DNA of 64,000 bases from Leucobacter sp. Psy1 (GTDB taxonomy: Bacteria > Actinomycetota > Actinomycetes > Actinomycetales > Microbacteriaceae). The stretch spans positions 1,860,001-1,924,000 of the forward strand of contig NZ_CP083692.1 of the NCBI RefSeq assembly GCF_020096995.1, read 5' to 3'. The notes under the pieces are model-generated. The model ran no database searches. It was not told where the DNA came from and saw only the letters and a list, made by a program, of their open reading frames with translations. Within the stretch, counting starts at the first letter, position 1; each line of letters starts with the position of its first letter. The translations under genes and the position numbers were made by a program. Of this stretch, positions 24,846 to 33,449 are shown piece by piece.

Positions 24846-25589
24846 CTACCGCTGCGCGCGGGTGAGCTGCTCCGCCGCATCGCGGGCTGCAAGCAGTTCG
24901 GCCGCCTTCTTGCTCGTCGCCGTCCCCGTGCCCCGCGCACCTGCGACCTCGACGACCGCCGTGTAGCGGCGGTCGTGATCCGGACCCTCGCCGGTGACGT
25001 CGTACGTCGGATGCGGGTGTCCGCGCTTCGCGGCCTCCGTCTGCAGCACCGTCTTCGGGTCGAGCGCGATCGTGAAGCGCGTCGGGTCCTCGAGCAGCGG
25101 TGCGATCAGGTCGAGGACGAACTGGTCAGCCGTCGCCGGGTCCGTCGAGAGGAAGACCGCACCGATGAGCGCCTCGACGGTGTCCGCGAGGATCGAGTCC
25201 TTGTCGCGACCGCCGGTCCGCTTCTCGCCCTTGCCGAGACGCAGCCACCGGCCGAGACCGATGCCCCGCGCGATCTCCGCGAGCGCGACCGTCGAGACCA
25301 GCGCCGCACGGCGTCGCGCGAGTTCCCCCTCGGGCAGCTCGGGATACTCCCGGAAGAGCCACACCGTGACCGCTTGGCCCAGAATGGAGTCGCCGAGAAA
25401 CTCGAGGCGCTCGTTGTGGGGAGCACTGTCGTGCTCGGCCGCCCAGGACCGGTGGGTCAGGGCGAGCTGCAGCAGCTCAGGGTCGATCGCGACGCCGAAC
25501 GCATCAAGAAAGCCGCCGGTGCCGCCCTGGGGCGACTCCGACGGCTCTCCGTGCTCGGTACGCGGGATCGACGTGTCGTTCCCGTTCAC
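24846..25589 (-). CDS. rnc: Ribonuclease III
   Basis: The 247-residue enzyme has the RNase III signature NERLEFLGDSIL, the second acidic cluster DTVEALIGAVFLS, and a C-terminal double-stranded RNA-binding domain (KTVLQTEAAKRGHPHPTY, then GTATSKKAAELLAARDA). It processes rRNA precursors and structured RNAs. The first 26 residues are a variable, acidic extension. It sits 9 bp after rpmF and 6 bp before mutM, clearly in one operon. Confidence 0.96.
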   Translation of the reverse strand: MNGNDTSIPRTEHGEPSESPQGGTGGFLDAFGVAIDPELLQLALTHRSWAAEHDSAPHNERLEFLGDSILGQAVTVWLFREYPELPEGELARRRAALVSTVALAEIARGIGLGRWLRLGKGEKRTGGRDKDSILADTVEALIGAVFLSTDPATADQFVLDLIAPLLEDPTRFTIALDPKTVLQTEAAKRGHPHPTYDVTGEGPDHDRRYTAVVEVAGARGTGTATSKKAAELLAARDAAEQLTRAQR

Positions 25590-25598
25590 CTCCGCGCC

Positions 25599-25802
25599 TT
25601 ACGCGTCGGCGACCTTGCGGCCCTTGTACTCGAGGAACAGAGGGGTGCCCGCCTGATCCTCGACCACGCGTGCGCGGTGGGGAAGACTGTAGACGGTCTT
25701 GCCGTTCTCGACGGTCTTCACGAGCTTGGGGGCCTGAGCCTTCCACGCCGAACGACGGGTACGAGTGTTCGAGCGCGACATCTTCCGCTTGGGAACAGCC
25801 AT
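25599..25802 (-). CDS. rpmF: 50S ribosomal protein L32
   Basis: The 67-residue protein begins [20 protein letters not shown], the usual bL32 N terminus. It has no cysteine, so it is the zinc-free form. The conserved yceD-rpmF pair is present, with yceD 13 bp upstream. The start at 25802 is the family start; longer in-frame readings overlap yceD. Confidence 0.97.
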   Translation of the reverse strand: MAVPKRKMSRSNTRTRRSAWKAQAPKLVKTVENGKTVYSLPHRARVVEDQAGTPLFLEYKGRKVADA

Positions 25803-25815
25803 GGTGTTCTCTTTC

Positions 25816-26367
25816 CTAGTTGCTTGCAGACTCGGGATCGCCCGAGCCAGGTCCATTTTCAGCCCTGAACTGAGCCAGCGCCGCCCACCGCGGATCCACA
25901 TCCGCTTCAGGCACCGCCGCAGCCTCGGCATCACGCAGCTCACCGGACTCGGGGTCGAGCCCCGGGCAGTCCGGGCGACACACAGGCTGGAACGGCAGTG
26001 CGAGCACTACCGCGTCTCTGAGCGGGGGTTCAAGATCCACGTGATCACCGTGAACCCCATACTCATCGGCCTCCGTAGGAGTATACGCGAAAAGCTCCTG
26101 AAACTCGACATTGAACGGCGCGTCGAACTCGGTGAGGCAGCGCCCGCACTCGGCGTGCATGGTGGTCGCCACGTCAGCAGAGACGAGGATCCCCTCGTGC
26201 ACCGACTCCAGGCGCACCGCGAGGTCCATCTGCTGCCCGGCGGGGACGGAGGCGAGCGCCTCCCCCAACTGCTCGGGTACGACGAGCTGACGCTCGCGCT
26301 CGCGCATCTCGCCTGGGCGGTTGATGAGGTCGCGCACGTTCTCTCGGTAGACACTGGGTGAAGTCAC
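25816..26367 (-). CDS. YceD family (DUF177) protein
   Basis: The 183-residue protein belongs to the YceD/DUF177 family, which in bacteria and plants supports 23S rRNA accumulation and is almost always next to rpmF. The central region has [12 protein letters not shown] and later CRPDCPGL, a conserved cysteine set. The start is a GTG at 26367, with TAGGAT 6 nt upstream, so it is probably leaderless and heads the yceD-rpmF-rnc-mutM operon. The C terminus is acidic and variable. Confidence 0.92.
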   Translation of the reverse strand: MTSPSVYRENVRDLINRPGEMRERERQLVVPEQLGEALASVPAGQQMDLAVRLESVHEGILVSADVATTMHAECGRCLTEFDAPFNVEFQELFAYTPTEADEYGVHGDHVDLEPPLRDAVVLALPFQPVCRPDCPGLDPESGELRDAEAAAVPEADVDPRWAALAQFRAENGPGSGDPESASN

Positions 26368-26405
26368 CGGAACATCCTAACGGGGATCGGCGGGCTCGGC
26401 ATCCT

Positions 26406-26900
26406 CTACGCGGGACGCGCGGCGGCGAGGAACCTCGCGACGGCCGGCGGAACGTAGTCGCTCACGTCTCCGCCCATGGAGGAGACCTGGCGCACCAGTG
26501 TGCTCGACACGTGAGCGTGCGCGGGGTCGGGCAGCATGAACACGGTCTCGACGTCGGCGAGGCTGCGGTTCATGAGCACCATCGGGGTCTCGTAGGCCAC
26601 ATCGATCTGCGAGCGGATACCCTTCACGAGCACGTTGGCACCGACCTCGGTGCAGTAGTCGACCAGGAGCCCTACCGACCACGACGCGACCGTGATGTTG
26701 CCACCCATCGACGGGTCTTCCGCAATCGACTTTTCGATGAGGTTCATCCGCTCGGAGATGGGGAGCATCGCATTCTTGCCCGGATTGTGAACGACGAGCA
26801 CGTGCACCTCGTCGAAGACGGTGGCTGCCCGGCGGATGACATCGAGATGGCCGAGAGTGACCGGGTCGAAGGAACCGGGAACGACTGCGATCCTGCTCAT
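26406..26900 (-). CDS. coaD: Pantetheine-phosphate adenylyltransferase
   Basis: The 164-residue enzyme starts with [20 protein letters not shown], which carries the nucleotidyltransferase T/HxGH motif. It has the conserved [12 protein letters not shown] and HVSSTLVRQ motifs. It transfers AMP from ATP to 4'-phosphopantetheine in the fourth step of CoA synthesis. TAGGCT lies 6 nt before the ATG, suggesting a leaderless mRNA. It lies between recG and yceD. The usual partner rsmD is not adjacent but sits at 37361 on the other strand. Confidence 0.96.
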   Translation of the reverse strand: MSRIAVVPGSFDPVTLGHLDVIRRAATVFDEVHVLVVHNPGKNAMLPISERMNLIEKSIAEDPSMGGNITVASWSVGLLVDYCTEVGANVLVKGIRSQIDVAYETPMVLMNRSLADVETVFMLPDPAHAHVSSTLVRQVSSMGGDVSDYVPPAVARFLAAARPA

Positions 26901-26994
26901 GCGTCCAGCCTAGAAGAGAATGTCTATGCAGATCCTGCGAACGCGCCGCCGCGGGAAACCATTTTTCGCGGATTCGCCCAGGTAGTTGGTTGCC

Positions 26995-29265
26995 TCAGGA
27001 CTTCGCGAGATTCTCGAGGTGCCCGGTCTCCAGCTCGCGCGCGAGCATGCGGCGCAGCCCCGGTGCGTGCTCGAGCTCAGGGTCTGCCTCGAGCACGCCG
27101 GCCGCGACCTCGCGCGCGTGTTCGATGAGCTCACCGTGCTCCGCGACGCGGAGGAGACGCAGAGTGGACCTCCCACCTGACTGCTCGGTGCCCAGAATGT
27201 TGCCCTCCCTACGCTGCTCGAGGTCGATCTCGGCGAGCGCGAATCCGTCGGTCGTCGCGGCGACGGCGTCCACGCGCGACCGGGCCGGGGTGCCCTCGGC
27301 AGCGCGGGTGACGAGCAGACAGAGGCCGGCGTGTTCACCGCGGCCCACCCGACCGCGGAGCTGATGCAGCTGCGATATGCCGAAGCGGTCGGCATCGAGC
27401 ACGATCATGGTGGAGGCGTTCGGCACGTTGACGCCGACCTCGATCACGGTGGTCGCGACGAGGATCTGCACTGCGCCCGCAACGAAGGCTCGCATCACGG
27501 AGTCTTTCGCGTCGCCCTTCATCGCACCGGTGAGCGCGGCAACACTGATGTCGGCGAACTCGGGTCGCGAACGCAACCACGCGACCGTCTCCTCGACGTT
27601 CACCATGGGCGGTTTCGCGTCGTCCTTCTCCGTCTCGTCGCTCGGTGCCGCCTCAGCCTGCCCCGCTTCCGCCTCGTTCGGCGCGATCGCCGGACACACG
27701 ATGTAGACCTGCCGTCCGGCAGCCACTTCCTCGAGCGTGCGCGTCCAGACGCGCGCGAACCGGGCAGGCATCTCGAGCTGCGGCACCGTGAAGCTCTCGA
27801 TCCCCAGGCGTCCTGGCGGCAGCTCGCGGATCGTCGTCACCTCGAGGTCGCCGAAGGCGGTGAGCGCGACGGTACGCGGGATGGGCGTCGCCGTCATGGC
27901 GAGCACGTGAGGCTGGGCCCCTTTTCGCCTGAGTGTTTCGCGCTGCTCGACACCAAATCGGTGCTGCTCGTCGACGATCACCAGGCCGAGATCGTAGAAC
28001 GTCACGCCGTCGCTCAGCAGCGCGTGCGTGCCGACCGCGATGCGCGAGTTGCCCGAGGCCAGAGAGAGCAGCGCGCGCTGGCGCTCGGAGGCGGGCATGC
28101 TGCCAGTGACGAGCACCGGGTTCAGCTCGGATGCAAGCTGCGGGCCCAGCGAGTCGACGATCGAGCGGTAGTGCTGCGAGGCGAGCACCTCGGTCGGTGC
28201 GAGCAGCGCGCTCTGCCCTCCGCCTTCGGCGACCTGGAGCATGGCTCGCAGCGCGACGATCGTCTTGCCCGATCCGACTTCGCCCTGGAGCAGGCGGTGC
28301 ATGGGGTGCGGTTCGGCGAGCTCGAGTTCGATCCGATCCCCTGCCGCGCGCTGATCGCCCGTCAGGTCGAACGGCAGCCCGGCGTCGAACCGGTCGCGCA
28401 GCCCGCCCTCGCGCGGAGGCCTCGGCTCACTCGGCTCGATGCCCGCCCGGCGCCGCCGGTCGAGCAGCGCCAGCTGCAGATCGAACGCTTCGCGGAAGCG
28501 CATGCTGTCGCGCGCCCTCTGCCAGTCAGCGGTGCGTTCGGGGCGGTGAATCTGCTCGAGTGCCGCGGTGAGTTCGAGCACGTCCTCCGATGCGCGCAGG
28601 GCGGGCGGCAGCGGATCCTCGACCTGCGACAGAAGCTCGAGCGCGATGCCCACCGCCTTCTCGATCGACCAGCTCGGCATCGTCGCGGTCGCCGGATAGA
28701 TAGGGATCGGCCGGTCCGCCCAGGCCTTCGCCGCCGACTCTTTGAGTTCGAGCGACTTCTCCCAGGTGATCTCTTCCGACGGTGCCGGTGAGCCGTCGAC
28801 TCCGTCGCTCCCCCCGCCGCCGGGACGGTCGTCGAAGAGCTGGTAGTCGGGGTGCTGCAATTGGAGGTTTCCGCGGTACTCGCTGACCTTGCCGGAGAAG
28901 ATGCCCTGTTTGCCCGCGAAGAGCTGGGATGCACGCCAGGCTTGGTTGAAGAACGTCAGGCTGAGGCTGCCCTGTCCGTCAGTGATGCGAACCTCGAGGA
29001 TATTGCCTCTCCGTTTCTGCATCGTACGCTCGCGAACGTCGATGACCTGCGCCATCACCGTGACGTGCTCCCCCACCGGAAGCCCGGTCAGCGGTGTCAG
29101 CTCCCCGCGATTCGAGTATCGCCGAGGAAAGTGCCAGAGCAGGTCTCGGACGGAGCGCATCTCGAACGCCTTCTCGAGCGCCTTCGCCGTCTTCCCGCCG
29201 ACAACGGCCGTGAGGTCGAGGTCGAGCGGATCGCTCACCGAGGCCTGGGGCTGCGGACGGGTCAT
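26995..29265 (-). CDS. recG: ATP-dependent DNA helicase RecG
   Basis: The 756-residue protein has an N-terminal wedge/OB domain (GELTPLTGLPVGEHVTVMAQ), then helicase motifs: Walker A LLQGEVGSGKTIVAL, motif Ia APTEVLASQHY, the DEQHRFGV box, TATPIPRT, and motifs V-VI (ATTVIEVGVNVPNA, QLRGRVGRGEHAG). It remodels stalled forks and branch-migrates Holliday junctions. I chose the ATG at 29265 because TACTGT lies 7 nt upstream; an in-frame ATG at 29307 would add 14 residues. Immediately upstream begins the ATP-grasp island. Confidence 0.96.
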   Translation of the reverse strand: MTRPQPQASVSDPLDLDLTAVVGGKTAKALEKAFEMRSVRDLLWHFPRRYSNRGELTPLTGLPVGEHVTVMAQVIDVRERTMQKRRGNILEVRITDGQGSLSLTFFNQAWRASQLFAGKQGIFSGKVSEYRGNLQLQHPDYQLFDDRPGGGGSDGVDGSPAPSEEITWEKSLELKESAAKAWADRPIPIYPATATMPSWSIEKAVGIALELLSQVEDPLPPALRASEDVLELTAALEQIHRPERTADWQRARDSMRFREAFDLQLALLDRRRRAGIEPSEPRPPREGGLRDRFDAGLPFDLTGDQRAAGDRIELELAEPHPMHRLLQGEVGSGKTIVALRAMLQVAEGGGQSALLAPTEVLASQHYRSIVDSLGPQLASELNPVLVTGSMPASERQRALLSLASGNSRIAVGTHALLSDGVTFYDLGLVIVDEQHRFGVEQRETLRRKGAQPHVLAMTATPIPRTVALTAFGDLEVTTIRELPPGRLGIESFTVPQLEMPARFARVWTRTLEEVAAGRQVYIVCPAIAPNEAEAGQAEAAPSDETEKDDAKPPMVNVEETVAWLRSRPEFADISVAALTGAMKGDAKDSVMRAFVAGAVQILVATTVIEVGVNVPNASTMIVLDADRFGISQLHQLRGRVGRGEHAGLCLLVTRAAEGTPARSRVDAVAATTDGFALAEIDLEQRREGNILGTEQSGGRSTLRLLRVAEHGELIEHAREVAAGVLEADPELEHAPGLRRMLARELETGHLENLAKS

Positions 29266-29357
29266 AAGAACAACAGTAGTGTCCCTGAGACTAGAACCCT
29301 CGTTCATCGAAGACGCTTACGAGCTATCAGAAGCGTTGTGCACGTGGGCAAAATGTC

Positions 29358-30623
29358 TCACGCCTCGGGTTTGACCTCGCTCCCTTCGACTCTGCCGACC
29401 CGAGCTGAGGGAGCAAGGGATAGCGCGTGCACAGCTGACATAGCGAAGGGTTCGCCCTCGAGGTCAGCCACGTAACGATCAGGGGTGCCTTCTACGTCGA
29501 GTAGTTTCACTCCTGCGCGATTGCAGATTGAGGCAAGGTGGTCCGCAAAGTGATTCTCATTGAACTGACCGTAGCTCGTCAGGAGGAATCTCGACTGCTT
29601 TCGAGTGTCCTTGAGAGATACCCCCGTCCCTGCAGCTAAAATCTCCAAATATCGAGCCGCTGCGGTCCTTGGCTTGCCATACATCGGAAAATCGTGAGCG
29701 GATATGCCGGGCATACTATTTAGTTCGCAAATGTTTACTTCCTGATCCGAGGCAGGGAGGGTGTAATCCTCAAGAAGGATATCTACGCCGACGAGTTCAA
29801 TCGACGGCAACGTTTGCTTCGCTCGGACAGCAATAGCCTTAAGCGAAGGGTGTGTTTCGTCAGTGATCTCGATGTTGTCTCCGCCGGAACTGAGATTCGC
29901 CGCGCTTCTTAGATAGATCTTCTCACCTGCTGATGGGACGTACTCGAGGGTCAAACCTGAGCGTTTCAAGTGGTTTAGCACCAACGCGTCTTTCTTGATG
30001 GGCCGCGTCGCAAGATGTGGATTGGTGCCCCGGATCTCATTTTTGCTGTCAATGAGCTCGTCCAATGAGGAACGTCCATCACCCATCACGTTAGCCGCGT
30101 CTCGACGCCAGACACCGATCACCTCTTCACCAGCCACTAGGAATCGATAGTCCTCACCGCCGACGTGCTTTTCAATAAGGAAGCCCATCGGGGAATCGAC
30201 TCCTTTAATCGCGAGTCGCAGTTCCTCCTCGCTGGTTATATTCGCAGTCACCCCTTTTCCTCCTTGCCCATTCAGTGGCTTGACAACCACGGGCCAACCA
30301 TGCAATTCCACAAACCGCATGGCAGATTTGGTTCCCTTGTGAGGCATTCTGAGTGCGGGAGCAGTGGGAACTCCCGCGAAACGCATCATACTTTTGGCAA
30401 TCGCCTTATCTCTACAAGCCCGATTTCCGACAATCGACGTGAGTGTACTCATCGCACCGTAGAAGCTAAGGCTCTTGCCTCCGTCATCCACTGCAGTAAA
30501 CATTGATCGACTAAAGCGCCTCGACGATAGTCCAAACGAGAGGGAAGCTCCTTCAAGGTTCGCACTCTCCGTCGAGCGAGAGAGAAGCAAGAGCGGGTGA
30601 TTGCCGTAGTTATTCGCTGTCAT
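29358..30623 (-). CDS. ATP-grasp ligase, cyanophycin synthetase/GshB-like, last gene of surface-polymer operon
   Basis: The 421-residue protein has an ATP-grasp core: GWPVVVKPLNGQGGKGV with Lys115, IEKHVGGEDYRFLVAGEEVI, Asp281 (VGVDILLED), and Glu300/Asn302 (NICELNSMPG). The sequence around EDYRFLVAGEEV is like the ATP-grasp domain of CphA and GshF. It should activate a carboxylate as acyl phosphate and join it to an amine. The first 60 residues are unlike CphA, and no MurE-like ligase domain is present. It overlaps the preceding nucleotidyltransferase gene by 4 bp. The DNA is visibly more AT-rich than the flanking core genes, which suggests transfer. Substrates are not known. Confidence 0.88.
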   Translation of the reverse strand: MTANNYGNHPLLLLSRSTESANLEGASLSFGLSSRRFSRSMFTAVDDGGKSLSFYGAMSTLTSIVGNRACRDKAIAKSMMRFAGVPTAPALRMPHKGTKSAMRFVELHGWPVVVKPLNGQGGKGVTANITSEEELRLAIKGVDSPMGFLIEKHVGGEDYRFLVAGEEVIGVWRRDAANVMGDGRSSLDELIDSKNEIRGTNPHLATRPIKKDALVLNHLKRSGLTLEYVPSAGEKIYLRSAANLSSGGDNIEITDETHPSLKAIAVRAKQTLPSIELVGVDILLEDYTLPASDQEVNICELNSMPGISAHDFPMYGKPRTAAARYLEILAAGTGVSLKDTRKQSRFLLTSYGQFNENHFADHLASICNRAGVKLLDVEGTPDRYVADLEGEPFAMSAVHALSLAPSARVGRVEGSEVKPEA

Positions 30624-31273
30624 TCTTCGTCTTTCTCTTGGAAGTTTCCGATCGTTCGGGACCGGAATCGCTCTGACCTCGCCGTGAAGTCAAATAGATC
30701 TTCAGGGGTATTGAACCCCGCAGTCAACCCGTCCAATCGTTCGAAATCTTGCGCTATCGTCTTCCCTCCGAACGGAAGCCCGGCAGCAGACTGGTACAGC
30801 TGCCATCCAATGCACGAGTCAATCTCTCCCGCGAGAAAGAGTTCGCGCACCCTCGTGAGATGGGTCAAGAACTGCTCTCTGCATCTCGACTGCACCGCCA
30901 CGATAGATCGATCGTCACCGAAGAACTGCAGGCCCGGCCGTTTCGAAGCGACGATTCTCTCGATGGCGCCATCGGAGTAGAACGTATCGCCGTAGAGGAA
31001 GCACACGTGCTCGGTGACGAGCTCCGGGACAAAACGATCGATCTCGAGACTGTCTCGGTGCGGTCGGTGCCGGCGCGCGCCCTCGGTATCGTAGCGCGGA
31101 TCTCCTGACGAAATGAACACTTCCGCTGTCGGATCGGCTGCCTTCACTTGCCGAACAATCCGTCTCAGCAAGGTTTCCCCGTCGAAAGTGATGAGATGCT
31201 TCGGAATCCCAAGGTGACCGCCCCAGCGCATGCCTTTGCCGTTCGCCATCACCACATATCGGTTGCCGCTCAT
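30620..31273 (-). CDS. Nucleotidyltransferase family protein (NTP-transferase fold)
   Basis: The 217-residue protein starts SGNRYVVMANGKGMRWGGHL and IPKHLITFDGETLL, which is the G-x-G-x-R/pKhL pattern of sugar-phosphate or polyol-phosphate nucleotidyltransferases. FLYGDTFYS supplies the metal-binding Asp. Its size is like IspD/TarI-type cytidylyltransferases, but the sequence does not fix CTP or the sugar. It overlaps both neighbours by 4 bp, inside the operon with a CDP-glycerol transferase-like gene. It may make the activated precursor for the polymer, or modify a sugar phosphate. Confidence 0.82.
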   Translation of the reverse strand: MSGNRYVVMANGKGMRWGGHLGIPKHLITFDGETLLRRIVRQVKAADPTAEVFISSGDPRYDTEGARRHRPHRDSLEIDRFVPELVTEHVCFLYGDTFYSDGAIERIVASKRPGLQFFGDDRSIVAVQSRCREQFLTHLTRVRELFLAGEIDSCIGWQLYQSAAGLPFGGKTIAQDFERLDGLTAGFNTPEDLFDFTARSERFRSRTIGNFQEKDEE

Positions 31274-32322
31274 CGGATCACCCCGTGCGCGCGGTAGAAG
31301 TCGCCCAGCTCACCGCGTCCCTGGGCACCCCAGATCTGGATGATGTTGACGCCAGAGGAGGTATTGGCCTCGATAATGTACGGGCCGTCCTCGGCGATCA
31401 GGATGTCCCAAGCGATGAACTGCAGGTACGGGAACGCCCGAGCGACGTCCATGACCTGAGTTTTGACTGTCGTCCATTCGGGTACCCGACTTCCGAGAAT
31501 CGGCGTCCCCGAGTCGGGGTGCATCGTGTGCGATTCGTTCGACCATAGAGTGCGGGCTTCAGTCAACACACCGGAGTCTAGATCGATCTTGGCAACGAGG
31601 CCCCCACGGCTCCCATTGTCCACCGGCACGGTCTCGGCAGTCCCGATCCGCATAACGGCAAAGAAGATCTTCAACTCACCGCTGTGCGGGTCCCGGAGAG
31701 TGATGAGACGAACGGTATTGCTGGTATCCGGATAGAGCCGCGCGATGTCTGGGTGCTGCTCGATCCCCTCGGAGAGGAACCACCCATCCTCCTCGGTTAG
31801 GAGCTCCCGGATCGACTCCGCCGAAACCTGACGACGATCCAGCTGAAATGCCCCGAGCTCAGCATCGAGTCGATGAACCCCCTTGCCCCGGCCGGAGCCC
31901 AGCGGCTTCAGGAACAGTGTTCCCTCTTGCTGCAAGGTCTCGAGCACCTCGTCGATCGCGCGAAGGGCGTCGGGCCGCTCAAGGGACTTCACTCGCCCCT
32001 TGTTCTTCACATAGAAAATACGCGGCACTTTGATGTGATGCTGCAGAATCTCGTTGCAGACGATTTTGTTGTTGAGCATCGAGTCGAATGGCTCGTTGAT
32101 CCACCGCGACCGGTACCAGTCGAACTCCGAGAGGTACGTTCCTCTCGGCTGACGCTTGAGATCGTAGAGCGCAACCTGATCGGCGACGTAGCCACCGAAA
32201 CACGCGAACCTGAGACGTGTAAACAACGACACACCAAACCGGTTCGGTGCGAGAAGGATACGGGTGATCCAGAGGTATGCGAGCTTCGCTCGCTTGAGGT
32301 TACGTTTGATCAGCGGGAGCAC
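31270..32322 (-). CDS. Sugar-transfer-associated ATP-grasp protein (ATPgrasp_ST type)
   Basis: The 350-residue protein has the ATPgrasp_ST pattern: GTLFLKPLGSGRGKGVHRL with Lys139, a middle segment LSEGIEQHPDIARLYPDTSN, a GGLVAKIDLDSG lid, Asp306 (FIAWDILIAEDG) and Glu318/Asn320 (YIIEANTSSG). Such enzymes are predicted carboxylate-amine ligases found with polysaccharide genes, and are thought to attach amino acids or peptides to cell-surface polymers. The substrate is not established. The first 30 residues are basic and hydrophobic and may touch the membrane. It overlaps both neighbours (4 and 13 bp). Confidence 0.9.
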   Translation of the reverse strand: MLPLIKRNLKRAKLAYLWITRILLAPNRFGVSLFTRLRFACFGGYVADQVALYDLKRQPRGTYLSEFDWYRSRWINEPFDSMLNNKIVCNEILQHHIKVPRIFYVKNKGRVKSLERPDALRAIDEVLETLQQEGTLFLKPLGSGRGKGVHRLDAELGAFQLDRRQVSAESIRELLTEEDGWFLSEGIEQHPDIARLYPDTSNTVRLITLRDPHSGELKIFFAVMRIGTAETVPVDNGSRGGLVAKIDLDSGVLTEARTLWSNESHTMHPDSGTPILGSRVPEWTTVKTQVMDVARAFPYLQFIAWDILIAEDGPYIIEANTSSGVNIIQIWGAQGRGELGDFYRAHGVIR

Positions 32323-33449
32323 AGTCCCCCCTCGTCGAAAATGTGGTTCGCAAGATCCGAGGTTGATTGACCAGGGTTCTCGAAGATGAACTTCGACTTG
32401 TACCGCTGCAGCGCTTCCACCGGGTACTCACCCTCGAGCGCCCTCCCGAGTTCAACCGCATCTGAAAAGACGCACTCCGGCATCTCCTGGGGAAGATCGA
32501 TGTTGATTCCTCCGCTACTCGCGAAATACTCCTCGGCATCGTAATGAAAGTAGAAGGTCTTGACGTCAATGAGCGCCGCTTCCAACGCAATCGAGGAGTA
32601 ATCGGTGATGACATAGTCCGCCACCGTAAGCATTTCAAGAGAGTTAAACCCTGAGCATTTGAAGTGCGGAATGTTCGGCATCGCGAGATCGTCGTCCTTG
32701 TGCCGCTTGATCACGAGATTAAAGCGATCAGTGTCGATCACTTCCGCCAGCATCCGCGCGCCGGGCACGTTCGCTTGGTGCCTGCGAAAAGTGGGCGTGT
32801 ACAGCACTATCGGTTTCTTCATCACCTCTGGGTACTTCTTGGCTACCATTGCAGCGATTCGCTCGCGACTATTCAGCAGGTAGTCCGCGCGAGGCAATCC
32901 GATGTTGAGAATCTGATCATCGCTCACATTGAATGCTGCGCGATACTCGGGATTCCAAACTTTCGCGCCTGCGACGACATAGTCGTAGCCAGCATGCATG
33001 CGCATCGATCGAGCAGCCAAAGTCGAGCGGCCTTGCTCGGTATCCAAAGCCTGAAAACCAGTTCGCTTGATTTTGCCAAGCGAGTGCCAGATCTGAAAGA
33101 CGACGAGCGACTTCTTGTGATTCAGAATTGACACCGCTGGCCAATAGGAATCTAAAACGCACACCTTTGAGGTGGCGAGCTCGTACAGGCTTCGCAGTAG
33201 TGAAGGAATGAATCGCCAGGAATCACGTGTTCCTCCCTCGAACTGCTTAGAGATCACAACCACTTCTACTCGAGAGTCGCGTCGTTTCAACTCAGCGATC
33301 AAGAGACGAAAGTCCAGAGGGACGCGATCGACGTGTCGCCCGAGAAACACAACCTTATTCGGGTTCACGAGAGTGACCCGTTTGAGCAACCAGTACACGA
33401 CTGCCATGAGTGTTTTTGCGGTGTGGATCTTTACCCAGCTGAGTATCAT
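32310..33449 (-). CDS. CDP-glycerol glycerophosphotransferase family protein
   Basis: The 379-residue protein fits the TagB/TagF (Glyphos_transf) family. It has VVFQIWHSLGKIKRTGF, TPTFRRHQANVPGAR, VIKRHKDDD and the hallmark ADYVITDYSSIALEAAL. These enzymes transfer glycerol phosphate (or ribitol phosphate) from CDP-alditol to a growing wall teichoic acid-like chain at the inner membrane face. The length suits a single-step or short-chain transferase rather than a large polymerase. It overlaps the ATP-grasp_ST gene by 13 bp and the long triple-unit gene by 4 bp. The DNA is notably AT-richer than the window average. Confidence 0.9.
   Translation of the reverse strand: MILSWVKIHTAKTLMAVVYWLLKRVTLVNPNKVVFLGRHVDRVPLDFRLLIAELKRRDSRVEVVVISKQFEGGTRDSWRFIPSLLRSLYELATSKVCVLDSYWPAVSILNHKKSLVVFQIWHSLGKIKRTGFQALDTEQGRSTLAARSMRMHAGYDYVVAGAKVWNPEYRAAFNVSDDQILNIGLPRADYLLNSRERIAAMVAKKYPEVMKKPIVLYTPTFRRHQANVPGARMLAEVIDTDRFNLVIKRHKDDDLAMPNIPHFKCSGFNSLEMLTVADYVITDYSSIALEAALIDVKTFYFHYDAEEYFASSGGINIDLPQEMPECVFSDAVELGRALEGEYPVEALQRYKSKFIFENPGQSTSDLANHIFDEGGLCSR

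Noticed and set aside
23958-25868. A 636-codon open frame opposite mutM, rnc and rpmF
   Set aside because: Three well-supported genes lie on the other strand; no motif supports the plus-strand frame.
29266-29307. A longer RecG with 14 extra N-terminal residues
   Set aside because: The start at 29307 lies upstream of the TACTGT element that suits the ATG at 29265; the extra residues have no family support.
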